From NCBI GenBank assembly GCA_002502855.1, contig DAQK01000026.1, positions 16,869 through 34,017 of the forward strand: a DNA stretch of 17,149 nucleotides, in the 5' to 3' direction. The position numbers and the translations under genes were made by a program. The DNA is from Methanobacterium sp. UBA279. Its GTDB lineage: Archaea > Methanobacteriota > Methanobacteria > Methanobacteriales > Methanobacteriaceae. Below the pieces are notes generated by a model that ran no database searches, was not told the origin of the DNA, and worked only from the letters and a program-made list of their open reading frames with translations. Of the stretch, positions 1 through 5,234 are shown one piece after another; position 1 is the stretch's first letter; each line of letters begins with the position of its first letter.

Positions 1-89
1 TCTGCGTCCATCATTTCGCCGTAAACTACTTCTATTTCACAGCCTTTAGGACCGCAACAGAAATGTTGTAAATCAAATTCAGCTTGCAT
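1..89 (-). CDS. N-terminal part of a small Cys-motif protein (partial, runs off window)
   Basis: A minus-strand reading frame starts with ATG at 89-87 and is still open after 29 codons when the window ends, so the C-terminus is missing. The visible N-terminus is MQAEFDLQHFCCGPKGCEI, followed by an acidic stretch. A ribosome-binding site GAGGTG lies 6 nt upstream of the ATG, which makes this start convincing. The CCGPKGC motif (Cys 11, 12 and 17) suggests metal or Fe-S binding or redox-active thiols, but I do not recognise the family. The gene is divergent from the HxlR-type regulator at 259; regulators of that family often control a divergently transcribed neighbour, so it is a plausible target. 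Function unknown. Confidence 0.6.
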   Translation of the reverse strand, partial: MQAEFDLQHFCCGPKGCEIEVVYGEMMDA

Positions 90-110
90 ATTTTTCACCT
101 CGCTGTTTTT

Positions 111-168
111 ATACAGTAAAGAAGTAAAGATTCACCTCTTAATTGTATACCATAAAGAAGTAACTAAT
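111..168. repeat. Two imperfect ~20-bp direct repeats in the divergent promoter region
   Basis: ATACAGTAAAGAAGTAAAGA (111-130) and ATACCATAAAGAAGTAACTA (147-166) match at 16 of 20 positions, including an identical TAAAGAAGTAA core. Their starts are 36 bp apart. They sit just upstream of the minus-strand Cys-motif gene, where its TATA box would be expected (minus-strand TGTATAAAA near 107-115 or the AT-rich stretch near 138-152). This is a likely binding site for a regulator, most simply the HxlR-type protein encoded at 259. That assignment is inference. Confidence 0.45.
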
Positions 169-181
169 CCTATTTAAATTG

Positions 182-211
182 AGTATAGTCAAAAAAGATA
201 TATACTATACT
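182..211. promoter_or_regulatory. 8-bp inverted repeat, candidate HxlR-type autoregulatory operator
   Basis: AGTATAGT (182-189) and ACTATACT (204-211) form a perfect 8-bp inverted repeat with a 14-nt AT-rich spacer. The spacer and right arm include the TATA-like stretch GATATATACTATA (about 197-209) that would serve the regulator gene at 259. Two further self-palindromic GTATAC hexamers lie at 145-150 and 215-220, each preceded by ATT. A dyad overlapping the TATA box is a typical arrangement for an archaeal repressor site. Confidence 0.5.
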
Positions 212-258
212 ATTGTATACTAACTACCAATTAATGTAGTCAGTTGAATGTGGTTTAA

Positions 259-573
259 ATGAATCCAAAAAAAGATTACTGCTATGCCGTGGAAGCAGCG
301 CTCAACGAACTGGGAGGAAAATGGAAACCATTAATTTTATACGTGTTAATAGATGGTAAAATGCGTTTTAGTGAGATAGATAAACTTTTACCCTCCATTA
401 CCCAGCGAATGCTCACCAAACAGCTCCGTGAATTGGAAAAAGACAACCTGATCCACAGAGAAGTCTACGCAGAAATACCCCCTAAGGTAGAATACTGCCT
501 CACCGAAAAAGGCCACTCTGTAATACCCGTTCTAGAGGCCATCTGTGAATGGGGAGAGAAATACTGCCTGTAA
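259..573 (+). CDS. HxlR/YodB-family winged-helix transcriptional regulator
   Basis: A 104-residue protein, the usual length for single-domain HxlR regulators. The diagnostic N-terminal segment is present: a Cys near the start (Cys8, in YCYAVEAALNELGGKWKP), the GGKWK turn, then the winged helix with RFSEIDKLLPSITQRMLTKQL as recognition region and a wing ending in PPKVEYCLTEKG. In bacterial relatives such as YodB and HypR the equivalent N-terminal Cys senses electrophiles or disulfide stress; Cys8 here could do the same (family knowledge plus inference). No strong Shine-Dalgarno precedes the ATG, so a short-leader or leaderless mRNA is possible. It is divergent from the Cys-motif gene at 89 and convergent with larB. 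The operator-like repeats upstream suggest autoregulation and control of the divergent gene. Confidence 0.88.
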   Translation: MNPKKDYCYAVEAALNELGGKWKPLILYVLIDGKMRFSEIDKLLPSITQRMLTKQLRELEKDNLIHREVYAEIPPKVEYCLTEKGHSVIPVLEAICEWGEKYCL

Positions 574-614
574 AAGCAAGTTGGGTTTGTCAAAATTTAA
601 GTTGAGTTGTAAAA

Positions 615-639
615 AGAACAGAATCTTAAGATATGTTCT
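615..639 (-). terminator. Hairpin plus U-run terminator of larB
   Basis: AGAACA (615-620) pairs with TGTTCT (634-639), and the loop itself contains the palindrome ATCTTAAGAT (623-632). Read on the minus strand the hairpin is followed directly by TTTTT (615-611). It overlaps the last codons and stop of larB, so it probably ends the larB transcript and keeps it from running into the convergent regulator gene. Confidence 0.55.
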
Positions 640-1384
640 GCTTAGCAATCTTAACCGCGAATACACCAGCACCAAACCCATTGTCTATATTTACCACAGC
701 AATACCCGGGGCACAGGACTGAAGCATGGTATATAGAGCCGTGAACCCTCCTTTGCCCACACCGTAGCCTACCGATGTCGGCACCCCTATGACTGGGATA
801 TCCACCAGTCCAGCGACAACAGATGGTAAGGCTCCTTCCATTCCTGCCACCACCACAAGTGCTTTCACATCTTCTTCAATCATATTTCTTATATGTGAAA
901 ATAATCTATGTATACCTGCTACACCCACATCATACGCCGTTAAAGCCTCACAGCCCATTTCCTCTGCAGTTATTTTTGCTTCCTCTGCAACGGGGATGTC
1001 GGAAGTTCCGGCAGTTATAACCCCTATTTTAACCTTCTTCTCTATTTCATGATGGTTGATGAGTAATATCTTGGGCCGGTGATGATACTCTTGCCTAAAA
1101 CCTTCCGGTAGGTTCAGCTGCCCTTTTATTGCTTCATATTTTTCCTGGTTGAGTTTGGTGACCATCACCCGTCCGTGGCGGGTTGCACCATTAATTATCT
1201 TTATCAGGTCACCGTTTTCCTTATTTTCTGCAAATATAACCTCGGGAATTCCAGTCCTCACATCCCGACACGTATCTAACTTGGCAAAATCCTCTATTTC
1301 CTTGATTTGCATGGATTTAAGTCTTTTTTCCGCCTCTTCCAGGGAAATTTTCCCATCCTTCAATTTCTGCAGAATTTCCTTCAT
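626..1384 (-). CDS. larB: LarB: pyridinium-3,5-biscarboxylic acid mononucleotide synthase (nickel-pincer cofactor synthesis)
   Basis: A 252-residue protein of LarB length. LarB carboxylates nicotinate adenine dinucleotide at C5 and releases AMP, the first step in making the nickel-pincer nucleotide used by lactate racemase and related enzymes; LarE and LarC complete the pathway and are not in this window. The N-terminal ~100 residues are helical (LarB-specific). The C-terminal half is PurE-like, with GVITAGTSDIPVAEEA at 121-136, VVVAGMEGALPSVVAGLVD near 177-195, and the C-terminal signature MLQSCAPGIAVVNIDNGFGA. Cys224 in SCAPG lies where the LarB cysteine that forms the covalent substrate adduct is expected. 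The start codon is ATG with only a weak upstream ribosome-binding site. It is divergent from hypF, another nickel-enzyme gene. The older name '1-(5-phosphoribosyl)-5-amino-4-imidazole-carboxylate carboxylase' (PurE-like) is likely wrong for this protein. Confidence 0.9.
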   Translation of the reverse strand: MKEILQKLKDGKISLEEAEKRLKSMQIKEIEDFAKLDTCRDVRTGIPEVIFAENKENGDLIKIINGATRHGRVMVTKLNQEKYEAIKGQLNLPEGFRQEYHHRPKILLINHHEIEKKVKIGVITAGTSDIPVAEEAKITAEEMGCEALTAYDVGVAGIHRLFSHIRNMIEEDVKALVVVAGMEGALPSVVAGLVDIPVIGVPTSVGYGVGKGGFTALYTMLQSCAPGIAVVNIDNGFGAGVFAVKIAKQNIS

Positions 1385-1435
1385 AGGGCATCACTATCAA
1401 TCGATATTACATTTACAGTATCAACTGAATTTTAT

Positions 1436-1450
1436 CATATTTATATATAA
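1436..1450 (-). promoter_or_regulatory. TATA box of larB
   Basis: On the minus strand TTATATATAAATATGA forms a strong archaeal box A about 55-65 nt upstream of the larB start codon, predicting transcription from about 1410-1415. This is motif recognition only. Confidence 0.4.
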
Positions 1451-1512
1451 GGCCGCCTTAAAAAAGAATTGAATACATTTTCTAATTTATTTCTCTACCG
1501 ATTCAAATCTTC

Positions 1513-1541
1513 ATTTATGATACATACATTTATGATACATA
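1513..1541. repeat. Tandem pair of a 15-bp unit upstream of hypF
   Basis: ATTTATGATACATA occurs at 1513-1526 and again at 1528-1541, giving two head-to-tail 15-bp units that end 14 nt before the hypF ribosome-binding site. The position is close to where transcription of hypF should start, so a repressor could bind here. It does not match the NikR-type GTATGA inverted repeat. No regulator can be named. Confidence 0.4.
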
Positions 1542-1565
1542 TTTCAGTATAATCGAGGTGTGACG

Positions 1566-3866
1566 TTGAAAAAAGCCAGAATATTTGTACAGGGAATAGT
1601 CCAGGGAGTGGGTTTTAGACCTACTGTATACCGAATCGCTAAAGACCTGGCACTCAATGGTTACGTGAGGAATCTGGGTAATATCGTGGAGATCGTCCTG
1701 GAAGGAAGTAAAGCTGAAATCACAGAATTCACCGATAATTTGAAAACCAACACCCCACCCCTATCTAAGATTACTTCTTTGGAAATTGAATGGCTGGATA
1801 CAGATGGTGAAGAGGAATTCAATGACTTTGAAATACTGGAAAGTTCCTCCCATTTCTCTGGTTCTTCAGTGATACCCCCGGATGTGGCTACCTGTGATAA
1901 CTGTCTGGAAGAAGTTAAAAACCCCCATGACAGGAGGTATGGCTATCCATTCACCGCCTGCACCGACTGCGGACCCCGTTTCACCGTGATAAAAAGCGTT
2001 CCTTATGACCGGGAGAGAACCTCCATGGAGGAGTTCCCCCTCTGTCCCGATTGTTTAAGGGAGTATAAAGACCCTGAAGACCGCCGATACCACGCAGAAG
2101 CAACTTGTTGCCCGGTCTGTGGACCTTCCGTCTTCTTATTCCAGGATAAAATGTTAGAGGTAAAAGATCCAATCAAGGAGACTGTTAAGCTCATCGATGA
2201 GGGTAATATCCTGGCGGTTAAGGGCATCGGCGGCACCCACCTGGTGGCCAGAACCACAGCTGACGGCACCGTCTGCAATCTCAGGAAAAGACTGGGGAGG
2301 TTTAATCAACCCTTCGCTTGCATGTCCCCTGATGTAGAGACCATTAAAACCTTTGCCGAAGTTTCTGATAAAGAAAAAGAGGTTTTAGAATCAAGAAATA
2401 GGCCCATAGTAGTGTTAAATAAGAATAAAGATTACTATCTATCCCCTTATGTGTCAGATCTCCATAACCTGGGTATCATGCTCCCCTATTCGGCTTTACA
2501 CCATATGCTCTTCAAATACTCGGATGAACCAGCTTACATCATGACTTCTGCCAACATGCCAGGGGAGCCCATGCTCACTGGAAATCAGGAGATCAGGGGA
2601 AGACTGAATGGTGTTGCCGATTATTTCCTATTACATGACCGGGAGATTGTGAACCGTTGTGATGATTCTGTGGTGAGATTCAGGGGAGATGATCTGGCCT
2701 TTATCAGGCGTTCCCGGGGTTTTACCCCCGAACCTTATGATTTTTCCCGGCTTGAAAGCGACTTAAAGGTACTAGCATTAGGGCCAGAGATCGACGTCAC
2801 TTTTTCCATCTTAAAGGAGGGTAAATGTTACGTGTCCCAGCATATTGGCGACACCACCAAGTATGAAACCTTTAAATACCTTCAAAATGCAGTGAAATAT
2901 CTCATGGAGATAACAAGGACCAGTTCAGTGGATGTGGTGGCCTGTGACCTGCACCCTATGTTTTTCACCACCAAACTCGCCCAGGAGTTGAGTGAAAAGT
3001 TCCAGTGTGATATTCTCCGGGTTCAGCACCACTACGCCCATGCTGCTTCCCTGGGGGCGGATAATGACGTGGATGAACTTATCTGTATCGCCGCCGATGG
3101 TGTGGGCTATGGAGATGATGGAACTGCCTGGGGCGGGGAAATTCTCCATTACGAGGGTGCTGAATATGAGAGGACCGCCAGTTTGATGCCGCAGAAAATG
3201 GTGGGTGGAGATATAACCACCCGTTATCCGGTTAGGATGGTTATGAGCATGCTTCATGAACTCTTAGACCCGGAAGAACTGGTGGATTTGATGAAGAAAG
3301 ATTACCTGTCCTACTTCAAACACGGCGAGCAGGAAGTTAATCTGGTGGCTCAGCAGCTGGAGAAGGGCTTTAATATCTCTCTGACTACTAGTACCGGGCG
3401 GGTGTTGGATGCCATCTCGACCCTGCTCCACATCTGTGGTGAGAGAACATATGAAGGTGAGTGTGCCATGAAACTGGAATCCGTGGCCTACAGGGGAAAA
3501 GATACCCTGGAAATCCCCATAAAAATCAGTGAATTTGGTGGTAGAGATGTTCTGGATACATCATCTATACTTCTTTCTGTTCTGGATAAGTTAAGGGCTG
3601 GAGAAAAGGTAAGTGATATTGCACTGGCTGCCCAGAAGGCTGTTTCCACCGGCCTAGCTGAATTAGCCATTAGAACCGCGGATAAAACGGGTGTTGATGT
3701 TATAGGTGGATCTGGTGGGGTGTTCTATAATGAGGCCATCAGCCTGAACATCAAAGATAGAGTGGAGTCTGCTGGTTACCGGTTTATCCAGCATAGAAAT
3801 AGCTGTGCCGGGGATGGATCTGTGTCTATGGGCCAGGCTGCTGTAGCTGCGCTGAAATATAAGTGA
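1566..3866 (+). CDS. hypF: HypF carbamoyltransferase, [NiFe]-hydrogenase CN-ligand synthesis
   Basis: HypF uses carbamoyl phosphate and ATP to make carbamoyl-adenylate and transfers the carbamoyl group to the HypE C-terminal Cys, the precursor of the Fe-bound CN ligands of [NiFe]-hydrogenases. All domains are present: acylphosphatase (about 1-90, VQGIVQGVGFRPTVYRIA), two zinc fingers (CDNC..CTDC and CPDC..CPVC, about 110-188), a YrdC-like domain (about 200-390, with KGIGGTHLVART and MTSANMPGEPM), and a Kae1-like domain (about 395-766, with VQHHYAHAAS metal ligands, AADGVGYGDDGTAWGGE and GGSGGVFYNE). Start choice: the SD GAGGTG (1555-1560) lies 5 nt before TTG at 1566, giving MKKARIFVQG. An in-frame GTG at 1560 overlaps that SD and is less likely. 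At 766 residues it is full length. Its clients in this window include the Frh hydrogenase. Confidence 0.95.
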   Translation: MKKARIFVQGIVQGVGFRPTVYRIAKDLALNGYVRNLGNIVEIVLEGSKAEITEFTDNLKTNTPPLSKITSLEIEWLDTDGEEEFNDFEILESSSHFSGSSVIPPDVATCDNCLEEVKNPHDRRYGYPFTACTDCGPRFTVIKSVPYDRERTSMEEFPLCPDCLREYKDPEDRRYHAEATCCPVCGPSVFLFQDKMLEVKDPIKETVKLIDEGNILAVKGIGGTHLVARTTADGTVCNLRKRLGRFNQPFACMSPDVETIKTFAEVSDKEKEVLESRNRPIVVLNKNKDYYLSPYVSDLHNLGIMLPYSALHHMLFKYSDEPAYIMTSANMPGEPMLTGNQEIRGRLNGVADYFLLHDREIVNRCDDSVVRFRGDDLAFIRRSRGFTPEPYDFSRLESDLKVLALGPEIDVTFSILKEGKCYVSQHIGDTTKYETFKYLQNAVKYLMEITRTSSVDVVACDLHPMFFTTKLAQELSEKFQCDILRVQHHYAHAASLGADNDVDELICIAADGVGYGDDGTAWGGEILHYEGAEYERTASLMPQKMVGGDITTRYPVRMVMSMLHELLDPEELVDLMKKDYLSYFKHGEQEVNLVAQQLEKGFNISLTTSTGRVLDAISTLLHICGERTYEGECAMKLESVAYRGKDTLEIPIKISEFGGRDVLDTSSILLSVLDKLRAGEKVSDIALAAQKAVSTGLAELAIRTADKTGVDVIGGSGGVFYNEAISLNIKDRVESAGYRFIQHRNSCAGDGSVSMGQAAVAALKYK

Positions 3867-3884
3867 AGCTGAAATATAAGTGAA
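3851..3884 (+). repeat. Exact 17-bp tandem duplication across the hypF stop codon
   Basis: GCTGAAATATAAGTGAA (3851-3867) is followed immediately by an identical copy (3868-3884). The first copy holds the last hypF codons and TGA stop; the second is in the 3' untranslated region and, being 17 bp, would be out of phase. The protein is unaffected. It looks like a recent replication-slippage event. Confidence 0.85.
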
Positions 3885-3933
3885 GATACACTTAATAATA
3901 AGATGCACCGAATTTCAGTAAAATAAGTTTTAT

Positions 3934-4425
3934 TCACTCCGTGCTTTCATCTGGAGCAACAACCGGCAAATTTAAGGTCCGTTTCTTAAGAGCCTTTTTT
4001 CTTTCGTTTATCTGTTTTAAAAGATCCTCTGCATGTGCAGTGGCCCGATTATATTCTTCTATAAGGTTTTCCAGTTCATCTTCCACTTCTTCACCCATCC
4101 TGGCCCTCTCTTCCAGGCTCTGGAGCTCCTGGAACTGATGGCCGGGGACCTTTACCCGGATAATCCCCTGGCTTATGAATATCTGAAATTCAATGTCCCG
4201 GGAGATCCCATAATATTTCCTGGGCCTCCCCCTTTCTATCTTCTGGAAAGATGAATTCAAGAGTCCCACTTTTTCCATGGCCCTCAAGTGTTCGATTATG
4301 GCCTTTTGTCCTACTTCTAACTCACGGGATATCTGGCTTACAAAACGAGGTTCGTCTCTTAAAAAGTTAAGGATGTCTCTACGGGTTTTACATCCCATGA
4401 CATCAAGTATTTCCTCTAAATCCAT
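3934..4425 (-). CDS. Phr-like (ArsR-type winged-helix) heat-shock regulator
   Basis: About 163 residues. The N-terminal ~70 are a winged helix: LEEILDVMGCKTRRDILNFL, then FVSQISRELEVGQKAIIEHL as the recognition helices and IERGRPRKYYGI as the wing. This closely follows the Pyrococcus heat-shock regulator Phr as I remember it (LGNETRRRIL, FVSELSRELGVGQKAVLEHL, RGRPRKYY). The C-terminal part (about 100-150) is a charged helical/coiled-coil segment likely used for dimerisation, again as in Phr. Start: ATG at 4425 has GTGAT 7 nt upstream; in-frame ATG 4434 and GTG 4437 lack a ribosome-binding site. It is divergent from grpE-dnaK, and the shared spacer holds dyads and repeats. Inference: it represses the chaperone operon and itself at normal temperature. 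Pyrococcus lacks DnaK, so control of a bacterial-type chaperone operon would be a different use of this regulator type. Confidence 0.82.
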   Translation of the reverse strand: MDLEEILDVMGCKTRRDILNFLRDEPRFVSQISRELEVGQKAIIEHLRAMEKVGLLNSSFQKIERGRPRKYYGISRDIEFQIFISQGIIRVKVPGHQFQELQSLEERARMGEEVEDELENLIEEYNRATAHAEDLLKQINERKKALKKRTLNLPVVAPDESTE

Positions 4426-4470
4426 ATTCCACATCACTGTTTGTTTTTGTTAGATTGAATTTTTATTTTA

Positions 4471-4500
4471 AGTTGATAATAATACTGATTATCAGCAACT
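4471..4500. promoter_or_regulatory. Nested dyad near the Phr-like gene, candidate operator
   Basis: AGTTG (4471-4475) pairs with CAACT (4496-4500) and ATAAT (4476-4480) with ATTAT (4488-4492), giving a 30-bp interrupted palindrome; CTGAT-T-ATCAG within it is a second dyad. It lies 46-75 nt upstream of the regulator's start codon, just upstream of a TATA-like minus-strand stretch (TTAAAATAAA, about 4462-4472). An autoregulatory site is the simplest reading. Confidence 0.4.
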
Positions 4501-4526
4501 GTTGGTATTAATTTTATTTCGAAAAC

Positions 4527-4630
4527 TTTATATAACTTTTAGTAATTATAATACACTAAGTTTATATAACTTTTGGTAACTTTAATCGTGAATTTTTGTA
4601 AATATTTATATAACCTCTGGTTATTAAAAC
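4527..4630 (+). repeat. Three TATA-containing 26-bp repeats upstream of grpE
   Basis: The copies lie at 4527-4552, 4561-4586 and 4605-4630, starting 34 and 44 bp apart. All begin TTTATATAAC; copies 1 and 2 continue TTTTAGTAAT and TTTTGGTAAC, copy 3 CTCTGGTTAT, and each ends in an A/T tail. Each copy joins an archaeal TATA box (TTTATATAA) to a downstream G(T)TAA half-site, so each could be both a promoter and a regulator site. Copy 3 is the most symmetrical. Confidence 0.75.
4605..4629 (+). promoter_or_regulatory. grpE-proximal promoter with palindromic operator (repeat copy 3)
   Basis: The TATA box TTTATATAA (4605-4613) lies about 60 nt upstream of the grpE ATG and predicts transcription from about 4634-4640. 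ATAACC (4610-4615) and GGTTAT (4619-4624) are a perfect dyad with a 3-nt spacer, flanked symmetrically by TTT (4605-4607) and AAA (4627-4629). A bound dimer would cover the TATA box, a classic archaeal repressor layout. The Phr-like protein encoded next door is the obvious candidate to bind it. Confidence 0.6.
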
Positions 4631-4642
4631 AGAAAGGTTACC

Positions 4643-4666
4643 ATGGATTCATCCGAGAAAAGGTGA
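4643..4666 (+). CDS. Seven-codon upstream ORF (MDSSEKR) in the grpE leader
   Basis: ATG at 4643 opens a frame of seven codons (MDSSEKR) ending in TGA at 4664-4666. AAAGGT lies 5 nt upstream and could act as a ribosome-binding site. The stop codon is inside AGGTGA, the grpE ribosome-binding site, so a ribosome ending here would sit on the grpE start region. If transcription starts at the copy-3 promoter, this would be the first ATG of the mRNA. It could be chance or a translational-coupling leader peptide; no direct evidence of expression. Confidence 0.25.
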   Translation: MDSSEKR

Positions 4667-4670
4667 ATAA

Positions 4671-5228
4671 ATGACCGATACACCAGATTTAAAGAAATTA
4701 AAAAAGGAAATAGAGGATTTAAAGTCCCAAATCGAGGAAAAAGATGAAAAGATAGATGAGATGAACCAACAGCTAGAAGAAAATGACAAAACCATGGAAG
4801 AACAGAAAGAAAAGATGGACAATTACTATTCTCAACTACAACGCATGCAGGCGGATTTCGATAATTACAAAAAAAGATCCGAAAAGGATCTAAGCGAATA
4901 TATAAGATACGCCAATGAAAATCTGATTTTAAAAATATTAGACATCTATGAAGATTTAGGTAGGGCATTAAAATCTAAAAATCCAGAAACTTTAAAGGAA
5001 GGAGTGGAATTAATCTATAAAAAGTTAAAAGACACCCTGGAAGGAGAAGGAGTCCAGGAGATATGTGCAGAGGGTGAGAAATTCGACCCCTTCAAACACG
5101 AAGCACTGATGGTAGAAGACCACCAGGACTATGATGATGGAACAGTTATAGAAGAACTTGGAAAGGGCTACACCCTGGATTCCAAGGTAATTAAGTATTC
5201 AAAAGTTAAAGTTTGCAAAAAAAGGTGA
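4671..5228 (+). CDS. grpE: GrpE nucleotide-exchange factor of DnaK
   Basis: A 185-residue protein of normal GrpE length. GrpE dimers release ADP from DnaK so that substrate can leave. Residues about 4-70 are a long charged coiled coil. The GrpE core follows: ADFDNYKKRSEKDL, then a four-helix-bundle segment (about 80-125), and a C-terminal beta-domain with FDPFKHEALMVE and GKGYTLDSKVIKYSKVKV. The ribosome-binding site AGGTGA (4661-4666) lies 4 nt before the ATG. First gene of the chaperone operon; its TGA stop (5226-5228) is embedded in the dnaK ribosome-binding site, so translation of the two is probably coupled. Expression is presumably controlled through the repeats at 4527-4630. Confidence 0.95.
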   Translation: MTDTPDLKKLKKEIEDLKSQIEEKDEKIDEMNQQLEENDKTMEEQKEKMDNYYSQLQRMQADFDNYKKRSEKDLSEYIRYANENLILKILDIYEDLGRALKSKNPETLKEGVELIYKKLKDTLEGEGVQEICAEGEKFDPFKHEALMVEDHQDYDDGTVIEELGKGYTLDSKVIKYSKVKVCKKR

Positions 5229-5234
5229 TAAAAT

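Noticed and set aside
545..736. 63-codon plus-strand frame after the HxlR-type regulator
   Set aside because: It overlaps the end of the regulator and the 3' end of larB, has no ribosome-binding site and a random-looking composition.
1513..1541. NikR-type nickel operator upstream of hypF
   Set aside because: The sequence is a direct tandem repeat, not the GTATGA/TCATAC inverted repeat with a 16-nt spacer known for NikR.
2925..3257. 110-codon minus-strand frame inside hypF, and similar antisense frames inside dnaK, dnaJ, map and the frh genes
   Set aside because: All are shadows of well-supported genes and show no motifs of their own.
4624..4968. 114-codon minus-strand frame across the grpE start
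   Set aside because: Antisense to the grpE coiled coil; its Phe/Leu-rich composition simply mirrors the Lys/Glu codons of grpE.
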